Notes: generated from the sequence alone by a model not told the origin. A stretch of DNA of 64,000 nucleotides from Hydrogenophilales bacterium 28-61-23 (GCA_002281555.1 NCGJ01000014.1:1-64000), one strand, 5' to 3'; numbered from the stretch's first letter, positions 1 through 8,291 are shown. A program made the numbers and translations.

Positions 1-407
1 GTAGGACCTGCAGTTTGCCAGGTCGCCAGCTTTCTTCATCGTTTCAATGGCTTGCCGTCGCAATTCGCCAACACTGGGGCTTATGTAAGTGCCATTCGGG
101 CCAGGGTCGAGTTAGAGCCAAAAGGTTCAGTGTCGAATAGTTTTTTGAGAACACGATTCCATAATCGACAAACCGACACTGCCTCCTTTCAGCAGGACTC
201 TACGTTCGGCCTCACTGGCTTAGTACCGATCGGCGACCACAACAGGGCTGCATAACGTGATTGCTCAAGACATCGAAAAAGGACTCGCCGCGCGAAAGGC
301 CTGTGCATGACGGCGCCGCACAAGCCGCGCGTGGGGCTTGCGGCATTGGGGACCACGGTTTCGCTGGTTTTTCAGGCGCAAATAAATGCTTTATTTCTGG
401 CTGCCAT
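1..407. other. Left-edge region without a recognisable gene
   Basis: No convincing gene was found here. On the minus strand a frame open from about 109 down to 1 reads DPGPNGTYISPSVGELRRQA and then a lysine-rich stretch. It could be the edge of a gene running off the window, but it lacks a clear start and I do not recognise it. On the plus strand a short frame starting at TTG 261 ends in the TAA of the attC-like site at 408. It could be a tiny cassette ORF of about 50 codons, with no recognisable domain. The region probably belongs to an integron cassette array or its debris. Confidence 0.3.
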
Positions 408-464
408 GCCTAACCGGCGCTTCAACCGGACTGGCGGAAATGCCGCCTTACTTCGTAGTTAGCG
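408..464 (+). repeat. attC-like recombination site (57 bp)
   Basis: The site begins with GCCTAAC (408-414), a perfect RYYYAAC R'' core, and ends with GTTAGCG (458-464), close to the GTTRRRY R' core. The interior contains a short imperfect stem (CGGCG.. and TGGCGG/CCGCC). The next gene starts only 3 nt further on, as in integron cassettes. Recombination would cut between G458 and T459. The upstream cassette boundary expected to match this R'' (GTTAGGC) is not visible in the window, so the site is supported mainly by its cores and position. Confidence 0.5.
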
Positions 465-467
465 ATT

Positions 468-940
468 ATGCAATTTCACGTCACTCCCACTCACGTCAAG
501 CAGCGAAACAGAAAATCGGCATTTGTCGCTTTGCTTCTGGCGGCATTATCAATTGGCTGTATTGTCTCGCTATCAGGAGCGAAGTCTGTTTCCGGTATTA
601 TTTTTCCGGCAATCGGCCTTGTTTTTTTGTCCCTGCAATATTCAGGATAGTTAAGCACATCAAGGAAGGTGCGCGAACCTATCCAGTAATCGATCTCGAT
701 GAGGCCTCAGGCAAGATTGTGGTGAGCTACAAAGACATTGTAGTGACCGTTGATATCACGCAAATCAAGAATCTTCGGTTGCAGTACAAATCTGAACGTT
801 TGGTTTCTACGATAGTGACAACGTCTTCGGGTGAGGTTATGCGCCTTGAGGGGTATGAAAATCTCGAAATTCTTGCAGCTACTTTGGAGCGCTTTACCCC
901 TAAGGAGCGAGTTACAAATGCCAAGTTCTATCATCGCTAA
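468..940 (+). pseudogene. Integron cassette gene: two-TM membrane protein with a frameshift
   Basis: I do not recognise the family. The first frame, from ATG 468, gives a basic N-terminus and two hydrophobic segments (about residues 18-36 and 41-57), then stops at 648-650. A second frame that ends at TAA 938-940 continues with a soluble domain of about 95 residues (IVKHIKEGARTYPVID..., ...SGEVMRLEGYENL...). Adding one T to the T7 run at 622-628 joins the two into a 157-residue protein, two N-terminal membrane helices followed by a beta-rich cytoplasmic domain. The stop codon lies inside the downstream attC and the start abuts the upstream attC, as is typical of cassette genes. It is either a true one-base deletion in a homopolymer, a slippage site, or a sequencing error. 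The overlapping 386-940 reading frame is not a separate gene. Confidence 0.55.
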
Positions 941-1021
941 CCCGGCGCTCAACCTCGCTCCCTTCGGTCGCTGGACGCTGCGTGATAAAGCCGCGCAGCG
1001 CCGGTTTGCTCTACGTTGAGG
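935..1021 (+). repeat. attC site closing the cassette (87 bp)
   Basis: The R'' core CGCTAAC (935-941) is the exact reverse complement of the cassette's left end GTTAGCG (458-464), which is what a single excisable cassette must show. The interior has long complementary arms (GGCGCT.../...AGCGCC, and GCTGCG/CGCAGC) around a central loop. The site closes with GTTGAGG (1015-1021), a degenerate R'. This arm pattern matches attC sites I know from betaproteobacterial chromosomal integrons. The next gene (1060) is on the opposite strand and of core type, so this is probably the last site of the array. Confidence 0.7.
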
Positions 1022-1059
1022 CTATAGAAAAACCCAGTTTTCAAAAGCCGGAGGCTGGC

Positions 1060-1548
1060 TTATGGCATCGGCGGCGGTGGGTTTACCCGGCATAACCAAG
1101 CCTCCACCGCGCTCGCCGCCGCGCTGACCGCCTGCGATACCGGCTCACTGAGCGTTTCGCCGAAATCGAATTCGGGTTGGGCCTCAACGCCCACCACCCA
1201 TATTTCCTCCGGCAAATCCAGGCCCACGCCCCGACCGAACGCCAAGGCGGATGACAGGCTCAGGTCGTGCACGGACGCGGTGTGCTGGGCGCACAACTCG
1301 TCCATCTCGCGGGCAGACATGCTGTAAAGGTTGCCGGGCGTGGCACCCGTGGTCATCGCATCGACGATGATCGCGCGCCGGTAGCCGGCCAAATATTCCA
1401 TCAGGGACAGACCGCCGAGGGACAGACAGAGCACCTCGACATCGGGATCGTCCAGATTGGCGCGCACGAGCTCCGCCACGCGCCAGCCGACGCCGTCATC
1501 GCCCAGGATGGGGTTGCCGAGGCCGACCACCAGGGTGGTGGCGTTCAT
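1060..1548 (-). CDS. [NiFe]-hydrogenase maturation endopeptidase
   Basis: This 162-residue protein belongs to the HycI/HyaD/FrhD peptidase family that removes the C-terminal extension of the hydrogenase large subunit after nickel insertion. The N-terminal signature GNPILGDDGVG (residues 11-21) carries the expected nickel-sensing acidic residue. IIVDAM and TASVHDLSL supply the other acidic and histidine ligands. The start ATG at 1548 overlaps the stop of the large-subunit gene (ATGA, 4 nt), so the two are translationally coupled and the enzyme is very likely dedicated to that subunit. Its target would be the 25-residue tail that follows DPCLGCATH in the upstream gene. The longer open frame extending to 2508 is antisense-like low-complexity translation and is not used. 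It is the last gene of the hdr-mvh operon. Confidence 0.9.
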   Translation of the reverse strand: MNATTLVVGLGNPILGDDGVGWRVAELVRANLDDPDVEVLCLSLGGLSLMEYLAGYRRAIIVDAMTTGATPGNLYSMSAREMDELCAQHTASVHDLSLSSALAFGRGVGLDLPEEIWVVGVEAQPEFDFGETLSEPVSQAVSAAASAVEAWLCRVNPPPPMP

Positions 1549-3002
1549 CCGCTCACCACATCGACGACTTCGCCGCTGGCGTCGTGGATGCTCACTTGCA
1601 GCGGAATCTTGCCCGGCAGCGAGTGGGTGGCGCAGCCCAGGCAGGGGTCGTAGGCGCGGTAGGCCATCTCGATGCGGTTGAGCAGGCCTTCGGTGACCAC
1701 CGTGCCGGCCTTGATCAGCGACTTGGCCGCCTTGCCGATGCTCAAGCTCATCGCGGCGTTGTTGTTGGTGGTGCCGACGACCAGGTTGACCATGGTCAGC
1801 AGGCCGCGCTGGTCGGTGCGGTAATGGTGGGTCAGCGTGCCGCGCGGCGCTTCGACGATGCCGACACCTTCCGTCGGCGTGGCGGTGGGCAAGGCGCGCA
1901 CGTCGGGCGAGGTGATTTCCGGGTCGGTCGCCAGTTCCACCCAGCGCTCCGCCGCATAGAGCAGTTCGATCAGGCGCGCCCAGTGGATCGCCAATCGGCT
2001 GTGCGCGGGCTTGCCCAGCGTGGCGAAGAATTTCTCGTACTCGGCCTGAGCCAGCGGCGTGGCCATGCCTTCCGCGACGTTCAGGCGGGCCAGGGGCGTG
2101 GCCATGTAGATGCCTGAGTCGGCGCCATCGGTGAAGCCATTCCAGCCGACTTTCTTCAGGTAGGGGAATTTCAGGTAGCTCCAGGGTTCCACCCGTTCGG
2201 CGATCCAGTCGGTGTATTCGTTGGGTGAGTAGGTGCCGTGATGGCTGCCGTCGGGGCCGACGATGCGCACGCGGCCGTCGTAGAAATTCACTTTGTTCCG
2301 GGCGTCCACCAAACCCATGTAATAGGTTTTGTGGGTGTAGGCGTCGCCCAGAATCATGTCGAGATATTCCGGGTTGCCCAGCACCAGGTCGTGGAATGTC
2401 TGCAGGGCGAACTGACCGAATTCCACCGCCCAGCGGCCCATCGTTTCGATTTCTTTCCGTTCTTCTTCCGAAAGCGATTTGGTCATGCCGCCCGGTACGG
2501 CGGTGCACGGATGCACCTTGCGCCCGCCAATGATTTCCACGGTGCGGTGGCCGACTTTGCGCGCCTGGATCACCTTGCCGCCGATCTCCAGGCCGACTTT
2601 CTTGATCACGCCCAGGATGTTGCGCTCGGCCACCGGGGTGTCCGGGCCCATGATGAAGTCCGGCCCGCCCAGGATGAAGAAGTGGGTGGTGTGGTCGGCG
2701 AAGAAGAAGGCGGAATAGAGCAGTTCACGCAATTTCTTCGCGGCCGGCGGCGGCGTCACGCCGTACACCGCGTCGGCGGCCTTGGCGGCGGCCATGTGGT
2801 GCGCCTCCGGGCAGACGCCGCAGATGCGGTTGGTCAGCACCGGCATTTCCTCCACCGGGCGGCCGACGCAGAAACGTTCGAAGCCACGCAGTTCCGGCAC
2901 TTGCAGATAGGCGTTGGCGACGTCGCCGGCCTCGTCGAGGAAGATTTCGATCTTGCCGTGGCCTTCCAGCCGGGTCAGGGGGTCGATGGTGATGCGTTGC
3001 AT
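1545..3002 (-). CDS. mvhA: [NiFe]-hydrogenase large subunit, MvhA type (group 3)
   Basis: This is the catalytic subunit, 485 residues, that carries the Ni-Fe centre and splits H2. Both metal-binding motifs are intact. The N-terminal motif is RICGVCP (59-65, Cys61 and Cys64). The C-terminal motif is DPCLGCATH (452-460, Cys454 and Cys457), followed by a 25-residue extension for the maturation protease. No signal peptide is present, so the enzyme is cytoplasmic. The sequence resembles F420-non-reducing (MvhA) enzymes, and neighbouring mvhD, mvhG and hdrABC support group 3c. It probably feeds electrons through MvhG and MvhD to HdrA. It is separated from mvhG by a 120-bp gap filled by a REP-type double hairpin, unlike the tight spacing elsewhere in the operon. 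Confidence 0.93.
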   Translation of the reverse strand: MQRITIDPLTRLEGHGKIEIFLDEAGDVANAYLQVPELRGFERFCVGRPVEEMPVLTNRICGVCPEAHHMAAAKAADAVYGVTPPPAAKKLRELLYSAFFFADHTTHFFILGGPDFIMGPDTPVAERNILGVIKKVGLEIGGKVIQARKVGHRTVEIIGGRKVHPCTAVPGGMTKSLSEEERKEIETMGRWAVEFGQFALQTFHDLVLGNPEYLDMILGDAYTHKTYYMGLVDARNKVNFYDGRVRIVGPDGSHHGTYSPNEYTDWIAERVEPWSYLKFPYLKKVGWNGFTDGADSGIYMATPLARLNVAEGMATPLAQAEYEKFFATLGKPAHSRLAIHWARLIELLYAAERWVELATDPEITSPDVRALPTATPTEGVGIVEAPRGTLTHHYRTDQRGLLTMVNLVVGTTNNNAAMSLSIGKAAKSLIKAGTVVTEGLLNRIEMAYRAYDPCLGCATHSLPGKIPLQVSIHDASGEVVDVVSG

Positions 3003-3018
3003 TTCATTCTCCGTTCAT

Positions 3019-3119
3019 CCCCTCTCCCGCAAGCGGGAGAGGGTTAGGGAGAGGGCGATTTTGAAAACAGTCAAAAGCCCCTCTCCCCCGACCCCTCCCC
3101 CGCTTGCGGGGGAGGGGAG
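3019..3119. repeat. BIME-like double hairpin, CCTCTCCCGC family
   Basis: Two inverted repeats face each other: CCTCTCCCGC-AA-GCGGGAGAGG at 3021-3042, and CCCCTCCCCCGC with its complement around TT at 3092-3117. They are joined by an AT-richer spacer. The same paired-hairpin architecture recurs at about 38330-38490 and 40971-41128. It fills the only large gap inside the hdr-mvh operon. It may stabilise or terminate part of the transcript between the small and large hydrogenase subunits, but that is inference. Confidence 0.85.
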
Positions 3120-3122
3120 TCA

Positions 3123-4109
3123 CTACTCCTGTTCCGCCAGTGCCGCCCGGTTCGCGCGCAGCAGCGAATGCGCCAGGCTGAAGCGGTAGAAGGTGCCGGC
3201 CGGATCGGGCAGGCCGTCGAGCACCCGGTCGATGGCCTCCGGCTCCTTCGCGTCGATCACCGAGGCGATGGCGGCCATCAGCCGCGCCCCCTGATCGAGT
3301 ACGCCGGGGGCGGCGCCATAGCAGCCGATGCAGGGCGCGCCGACGTTGGGGCAACGCGAATTGCAGCCGCTGCGGGTGGCCGGGCCGGAACACATCAGTC
3401 CCTGTTCCAGCAGGCAGACCTCAGTGTCCAGGACGGGCAGTTCCTGGATGCGGGACAGCTTGTCGATGTGCTTCACGTCGCGGCTGCGCGGGCATTCGTC
3501 GCATACCGAGGTGTCGCCGGCGCCGAGCACCGCGCCTTTCGGTGGCAGTTCGGCCTCGCCCTTGACTACCGCGATCAGCACGTCGAGCACGGCGGCGATC
3601 TGGTGCGATTCGGGCGGGCAGCCGGGCACGTGGTAATCCACCTCGACCACCTGATCCAGCGTGCGCACCACGGCCTGCAACGGCGGCAGAGTCAGGACGC
3701 CTTCCGGAACCTGACAGGCGATCTGCGGGCGCAGATGCGCCGGGTTTTCGGTGCTGGGATTGTCGAAAGCGCAATCGAAGATGCTCTCGCGGGTGCCCAG
3801 GTTGGCCAGACCGGGAATGCAGCCCTCGTTGGCGCAGGAACCGAAGGCCACCAGGAGCTTCGATTTGCGCCGCAGCAACTTGGCCATGTGTTCGTTTTCG
3901 TCGGTGCGGATGCCGCCATTGAACAAGGTGACCAGGATGGATTCGTCTTCCATCGCTTCCACTTCCTTGTATTTCACGTCCATCGCCGCCGGCCAGAAGG
4001 CGACTTCGAAGTTGGCGTCCAGGTCGAGCACCTTCTCGTCGATGTTGAGCACCGCGATCTCGCAACCGCCACAGGCGGCGGCCCAGTACATGGCGAACTT
4101 GGGTTTCAT
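3123..4109 (-). CDS. mvhG: [NiFe]-hydrogenase small subunit, MvhG type
   Basis: This 328-residue electron-transfer subunit lacks a TAT signal, which fits a cytoplasmic group 3 enzyme. Proximal-cluster ligands are visible in WAAACGGCE (Cys13, Cys16), FGSCANEGC and PGCPPES. The C-terminal half has an unusually Cys-rich stretch, with CDECPRS followed by CLLEQGLMC and GCNSRC...CIGCYG, consistent with further Fe-S clusters. It would relay electrons from the Ni-Fe site of MvhA to MvhD. The start ATG at 4109 overlaps the mvhD stop by 4 nt, which indicates translational coupling. The length is near that of MvhG-family proteins. Confidence 0.9.
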   Translation of the reverse strand: MKPKFAMYWAAACGGCEIAVLNIDEKVLDLDANFEVAFWPAAMDVKYKEVEAMEDESILVTLFNGGIRTDENEHMAKLLRRKSKLLVAFGSCANEGCIPGLANLGTRESIFDCAFDNPSTENPAHLRPQIACQVPEGVLTLPPLQAVVRTLDQVVEVDYHVPGCPPESHQIAAVLDVLIAVVKGEAELPPKGAVLGAGDTSVCDECPRSRDVKHIDKLSRIQELPVLDTEVCLLEQGLMCSGPATRSGCNSRCPNVGAPCIGCYGAAPGVLDQGARLMAAIASVIDAKEPEAIDRVLDGLPDPAGTFYRFSLAHSLLRANRAALAEQE

Positions 4110-4591
4110 GCGACCTCCTCGCTCAGTACCGGAATCTCAGCCGCCACCATGCCCACCGGCACCGGCTTGGTTGGCAAATTCGCCGGCCAGTTGAGCGGCC
4201 CCAGTTTGCGCACCTGTTCCACCATCTCGGTGATGTCCTCGGCGAATTTGGCGCCCTCGGCGGCGCTGGCCCAGGTCAGGCGCACCCGTTCCGGTTCGAT
4301 GCCGAACTGGGCCAGGGTTCTTTGCATCAGGCGATGCCGGCGCAGGGCCTTGTAGTTCTGTTCCAGGTAATGGCACTCGCCCGGATGGCAGCCGGCGATG
4401 AGCACGCCGTCGGCGCCTTCAGACAGGGCCTTGAGCACGAAGGTGGGGTCGAGCCGACCGCTGCACATGAGACGAATCAGGCGCACGTTGGGCGGGTATT
4501 TGATGCGCGCCGTGCCGGCTAGGTCGGCGGCGCGGTAGCTGCACCAGTTGCAGGTGAAGCCGATGATGACGGGCTCGAATTGATCGGTCAT
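4106..4591 (-). CDS. mvhD: Hydrogenase iron-sulfur subunit MvhD
   Basis: This 161-residue protein carries a [2Fe-2S] cluster and bridges the hydrogenase to HdrA in the methanogen MvhADG-HdrABC complex. The conserved cysteines appear as FTCNWCSY (Cys14, Cys17), MCSGR and GCHPGECHY, the hallmark pattern of the family. Its gene lies between hdrA (10 nt upstream) and mvhG (4-nt overlap), the position expected for a physical linker. It makes an unrelated hydrogenase next to hdr unlikely, because MvhD is specifically the Hdr-contacting subunit. Confidence 0.93.
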   Translation of the reverse strand: MTDQFEPVIIGFTCNWCSYRAADLAGTARIKYPPNVRLIRLMCSGRLDPTFVLKALSEGADGVLIAGCHPGECHYLEQNYKALRRHRLMQRTLAQFGIEPERVRLTWASAAEGAKFAEDITEMVEQVRKLGPLNWPANLPTKPVPVGMVAAEIPVLSEEVA

Positions 4592-4601
4592 TTCTGGTTC
4601 C

Positions 4602-6659
4602 TCATGCCGTGACGGGTTCGCGCGTCACCGGTTGGGCAACATCGCGCAGCAGCCCCTCGATCTGCGCCAGCACCTGTTCGTTGCTGAAGCCCGAGCCCTG
4701 GATGGCGCCGGCCGGGCAGGCTGCGACGCAGGTGCCGCAGCCCTGGCAGAGGGCGGCGTTGATTTCGCTGACCTTGCGTTCCGCCACGAAGGAAATGGCG
4801 TTGAACGGGCACAGGCCGTTGCAGATGCGGCAACCGGAGCACTGTTCCTCCAGCACGCTGGCGCGGATCGGCTCCAGGGCCAGTTCGCCCTGGCGGATGT
4901 GGCTCAGCACCCGCGCCGCCGCCGCCGCGCCCTGGGAGACGCTGGCCGGGATGTCCTTCGGCCCCTGCGCGCAGCCGGCCACGAAAACGCCCTCGGTCAT
5001 GGTGGCGATGGGATCCATCTTGGCGTGTTTTTCGATGAACCAGCCGTTGGTGGAACAGGCGATGCCGAAGGTCTTGCCGACTTCCGCGCTGTCGTGGCGC
5101 GGTTCCAGACCGGCGGAGAGCACCACCATGTCGACCGGAATGCGCCGCTGCAGGCCGGCCAGGGTGTCTTCCACCTGGACGTAAAGCTTGCCGCCCTCTT
5201 CCGACGGGGCGATCGGCACGTCGCTGACCTCGGCCACCTTGCCGCGCACGAAGTGCACGCCCTCATCCATCACGCGCAGATAGAACTCGTCGTATTCCTT
5301 ACCCGGCGTGCGGATGTCGATGTAGAAGTTGTACACCTCGGCGCCGGTGCGTTCCTTGACCAGATGCGCCAGCTTCAGGCTCTGCATGCAGCAGATGGCG
5401 GAGCAGTAGCCGTTGTAGTTGCGGTCGCGGCTGCCCACGCAATGGACGATGCCGACCGCCTTGGGCGCGGTCTGGCCATCGCGCAGCACCACACGGCCCG
5501 AGGTGGGGCCGGCGGCATTGCACATGCGCTCCAGTTCCAGGCTGGTGAAGACGTTGGCCAGGCGGCCGTAGCCGTATTGCGGGATGCGGCGGGCGTTGAA
5601 CAGATCCCAGCCGGTGGCCAGGATGATGTTGCCCACCTTCAGGCTCACCCGTTCTTCCTTCTGGTCGAACAGGATGGAATTGGGCACGGTCGGGCAGAAG
5701 ATTTCGCAGGCCTTGCACCCCCCCTTGCCGCCGATGAAATAGGTGCAGGTGTCCGGGTCGAGCACCGGCAGATTGGGCACCGCCTGGGCGAACGGCCAGT
5801 AGATCGCCTTGCGATAGCCGATCCCGGCCTCGAAATTCTCGTCCACCACCATGACCGGACACTTCTCGACGCAGATGCCGCAGCCGGTGCAGACGTCCTC
5901 GTCCACGTAGCGCGGTTTCTTCTTCACCGTCACGGTGTAGTTGCCGACGAAGCCTTCCACCTTCTCGACTTCGCTCCAGGTGAACAGGTGGATCCTGGCA
6001 TGGCTACCCACGGCGGCCATCTTGGGCGTCAGGATGCAGGCGGCGCAGTCCAGGGTGGGGAAAGTCTTGTCGAACTGGGCCATGTGGCCGCCCAGGGAGG
6101 CTTCGCGTTCGATCAGATAAACGTCGTAGCCGGCCTCGGCCACTTCCAGCGCGGCTTGCAAACCGGCGATACCGCCGCCGACCACCAGGGTGGCGGCGTC
6201 GATCGGCACCCGGATGGCTTCCAGGGGCTCGTTTTTCAGCACCCGTTCCACCGCGCCGTTGACGATGGCCTTGGCCTTGGCGGTGGCGGCGGCCTTGTCG
6301 GTATGCACCCAGGCGACGTGCTCGCGGATCGACGCCATCTCCGAAAGGTAGGGGTTGATGCCGGAGCGCTCACACACGTTGCGGAAGGTCTTCTCATGCA
6401 GGTGCGGCGAGCAGGCGGCGACCACCACGCGGGTCAGGCCCTGTTCGTGGATATCCTGCTCGATCAGTTCCTGGCCGGCCACCGAGCACATGAAGGTGTA
6501 GTCCCGCGCTAGCACCACGCCGCGATCCTTCAGATCTTCGGCGGCGAACTTCGCCACGGCCTCCACATTGACCACGCCGGCGATGTTGCTGCCGCAGTGG
6601 CAGACGTAGACGCCTATACGTTCTTCGCCTGCTCGTTCCTGTTGAGTTTTGTCAGTCAT
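4602..6659 (-). CDS. hdrA: Heterodisulfide reductase subunit A, FAD bifurcating subunit
   Basis: HdrA (685 residues) is the flavoprotein thought to bifurcate electrons between ferredoxin and the HdrB disulfide site. An N-terminal VCHCGSNI motif (Cys20, Cys22) precedes an FAD-binding GGGIAGLQAA (161-170). A [4Fe-4S] motif CTGCGICVEKCP follows at 257-268, then a Cys-rich GGKGGCKACEIFCP segment. Two C-terminal ferredoxin motifs are CSGCRICNGLCP (607-618) and CQGCGTCVAACP (638-649). All are intact, and the length matches methanogen-type HdrA rather than the shorter sulfur-oxidation sHdrA. The gene follows hdrB by 3 nt and precedes mvhD by 10 nt. No fused MvhD domain is present. Confidence 0.93.
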   Translation of the reverse strand: MTDKTQQERAGEERIGVYVCHCGSNIAGVVNVEAVAKFAAEDLKDRGVVLARDYTFMCSVAGQELIEQDIHEQGLTRVVVAACSPHLHEKTFRNVCERSGINPYLSEMASIREHVAWVHTDKAAATAKAKAIVNGAVERVLKNEPLEAIRVPIDAATLVVGGGIAGLQAALEVAEAGYDVYLIEREASLGGHMAQFDKTFPTLDCAACILTPKMAAVGSHARIHLFTWSEVEKVEGFVGNYTVTVKKKPRYVDEDVCTGCGICVEKCPVMVVDENFEAGIGYRKAIYWPFAQAVPNLPVLDPDTCTYFIGGKGGCKACEIFCPTVPNSILFDQKEERVSLKVGNIILATGWDLFNARRIPQYGYGRLANVFTSLELERMCNAAGPTSGRVVLRDGQTAPKAVGIVHCVGSRDRNYNGYCSAICCMQSLKLAHLVKERTGAEVYNFYIDIRTPGKEYDEFYLRVMDEGVHFVRGKVAEVSDVPIAPSEEGGKLYVQVEDTLAGLQRRIPVDMVVLSAGLEPRHDSAEVGKTFGIACSTNGWFIEKHAKMDPIATMTEGVFVAGCAQGPKDIPASVSQGAAAAARVLSHIRQGELALEPIRASVLEEQCSGCRICNGLCPFNAISFVAERKVSEINAALCQGCGTCVAACPAGAIQGSGFSNEQVLAQIEGLLRDVAQPVTREPVTA

Positions 6660-6662
6660 GGC

Positions 6663-7628
6663 TCACTCCATGCGCGGCATGGGCAGCCCGTCGCCCGGCT
6701 TCGGACGGCGACGGCGTTTGGCTTCAGCCACTTTTGGGGCCTCGGCCTGGATCTTCGCCAGAGCCGGGGTGGCATCGACAAATTCCTTGCCGATGCCCAG
6801 TTCCTTCGCGCTCTTGCCGAAGGCCAGGCCCATCAACTGGGTGAAATACAGCACCGGCACCCGATAGTCGGTGTGGAAGTGCTTGTTCATTTCCACCTGG
6901 TAGGCGTCGAGGTTGAGCTGGCACATCGGGCAGAGCGTGACCACCATGTCGGCGCCGGCTTCGGCGGCGCCGTGGATCAGGCGACGAATCAGGCCGAACG
7001 CGACCTCCGGGCCGATCACCGACATGTGGCCGCCACAGCACTGTGTCTTCAGCGACCAGTCGACGACTTCCGCGCCCAGCGCCCGCAGCAACGTGTCCAT
7101 CGCGGTCGGATGTTCGTGGCTGTCCCAGCGTCCGTCGTAGTCCGGGCGCACCACCTGGCAACCGTAATAGGCGGCGACTTTCAGCCCGTACAGAGGCTTC
7201 ACCACCCTGGCTTTGACCGCGTCATAACCGATGTCGTGGCAGACCAGATCGAGCAGATGCCGCACTTTCAGACTGCCGGCATCGTAGTGCAGGCCGCCGG
7301 CGGCGAGCGCTTCGTTCACCGTGCCGTTGAGCTTGGCGTCCTCGCGCATCTGGGTGTCGGTCTTGGACAGATTGAGGAAACAGGCGCTGCAGCCGGCGGT
7401 CAGTACATCGGTATCCACCGCCTGCGCTTGCGCCAAAGCCAGATTGCGGCCGATCAGGGAATGCGCCGCGACCCGGTGCACCGACATGTATTCGGTGGCG
7501 CCGCAACAGTTCCAGTCGTCGATTTCCTGCAATTCCAGGCCGATGTCGGCGCGGATCGCGAGCAGGGAATCGAGATAGGGGCGCGCGTTGCGCTGCATGG
7601 AGCAGCCTGGGTAGAACAGCGCCTTCAT
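6663..7628 (-). CDS. hdrB: Heterodisulfide reductase subunit B, catalytic
   Basis: HdrB (321 residues) holds the two noncubane [4Fe-4S] clusters that cleave disulfides in methanogens. Both CCG domains are intact. The first has Cys9, Cys41-Cys42 (DWNCCGATEY) and Cys80/Cys83 (AGCSACFLN). The second has Cys157, Cys197-Cys198 (TQCCGGHMS) and Cys233/Cys236 (LCPMCQLN). The start ATG 7628 overlaps the hdrC stop by 4 nt. An upstream in-frame extension to 8114 runs through hdrC and is not real. The basic C-terminal tail (about 25 residues, KRRRRPKPG) looks like a lineage-specific addition. Since bacteria of this type lack CoM-S-S-CoB, the physiological disulfide is unknown. Confidence 0.93.
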   Translation of the reverse strand: MKALFYPGCSMQRNARPYLDSLLAIRADIGLELQEIDDWNCCGATEYMSVHRVAAHSLIGRNLALAQAQAVDTDVLTAGCSACFLNLSKTDTQMREDAKLNGTVNEALAAGGLHYDAGSLKVRHLLDLVCHDIGYDAVKARVVKPLYGLKVAAYYGCQVVRPDYDGRWDSHEHPTAMDTLLRALGAEVVDWSLKTQCCGGHMSVIGPEVAFGLIRRLIHGAAEAGADMVVTLCPMCQLNLDAYQVEMNKHFHTDYRVPVLYFTQLMGLAFGKSAKELGIGKEFVDATPALAKIQAEAPKVAEAKRRRRPKPGDGLPMPRME

Positions 7629-8197
7629 GCCAGTACTCCTTCCAGCGACTTGGCTCTTTCGAGTATGGCGCTGAGCTGCGCCATGCCCTCGATGCGATGC
7701 GGGGTGAGATCGATGCGCCCGCGTTTCAGCATGTTCAAGCCCAGCGGCGCCATGCCGGCCAGCGACAGGGGGTGGTGGCGCAGGTTGAAGCGGGTGGCCA
7801 GGCCGAGTTCGAAGCTGCGGCCATATTTCTCCACATAATCGACGAAGGTTTCCGAGAAGTCCGGCAGGCTGGTGTCGTGGTAGAGCCCGGCCTGGATGGC
7901 CATGGCCTTCAGCGTGTACATCACGTCGGTGATGTGGATGTTCTGCGGGCAGCGCACCGTGCAGTAGTAGCAGGACACGCAATACCAGGGCGCGTTGCTC
8001 ATCAACACCGTCTTCCGCTCGCCGGCGCGGATCAGGGCGAACAGACGGCGCGGCGTGTGTTCCATCTCCGCCCCGGAAGGACAGGAGCCGCCACAGGAAC
8101 CGCACTGGATGCAATGATTGAGCCGGTTGTCACCCGGCGTGGCTGCCATGACTTCGGAGAGAAAGTCCTTGGGGCCGGAAATGGTTGCCGCAGTCAC
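7625..8197 (-). CDS. hdrC: Heterodisulfide reductase subunit C, ferredoxin-like
   Basis: HdrC (190 residues) carries two [4Fe-4S] clusters that wire HdrA to HdrB. The motifs are CIQCGSCGGSCP (Cys29/32/35/39) and CVSCYYCTVRCP (Cys73/76/79/83). The rest is the helical region typical of the family. It is the first gene of the seven-gene operon hdrCBA-mvhDGA-protease, read leftward from the 205-bp gap at 8198-8402. The tight overlaps downstream indicate a single transcript and a stoichiometric complex. With one hdrB only and the hydrogenase genes attached, this is the hydrogen-linked Hdr type and not the sulfur-oxidising sHdr type. Confidence 0.93.
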   Translation of the reverse strand: MTAATISGPKDFLSEVMAATPGDNRLNHCIQCGSCGGSCPSGAEMEHTPRRLFALIRAGERKTVLMSNAPWYCVSCYYCTVRCPQNIHITDVMYTLKAMAIQAGLYHDTSLPDFSETFVDYVEKYGRSFELGLATRFNLRHHPLSLAGMAPLGLNMLKRGRIDLTPHRIEGMAQLSAILERAKSLEGVLA

Positions 8198-8291
8198 GAT
8201 CCAATCCTCCAGAAAGAGGAAACACCGTCGCCGGATAAATCGCTGCGGAACGGGATGTCGTGAAGGCCGGCGGCGAGATGCCTATAACTGG

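Noticed and set aside
52-255. 67-codon frame near the left edge as a gene
   Set aside because: It has no ribosome-binding site or recognisable domain, and its composition is not distinguishable from chance.
4632-6512. 626-codon open frame on the plus strand opposite hdrA
   Set aside because: It is antisense to an intact, motif-rich hdrA and consists of His/Gly/Ala/Asp-rich low-complexity translation, the usual result of GC-rich codon bias.
1060-8197. Sulfur-oxidation sHdr (hdrC1B1AhypC2B2) cluster
   Set aside because: There is a single hdrB and hdrC, HdrA is full length, and mvhADG follows directly. No lipoate-binding or DsrE/TusA genes are present.
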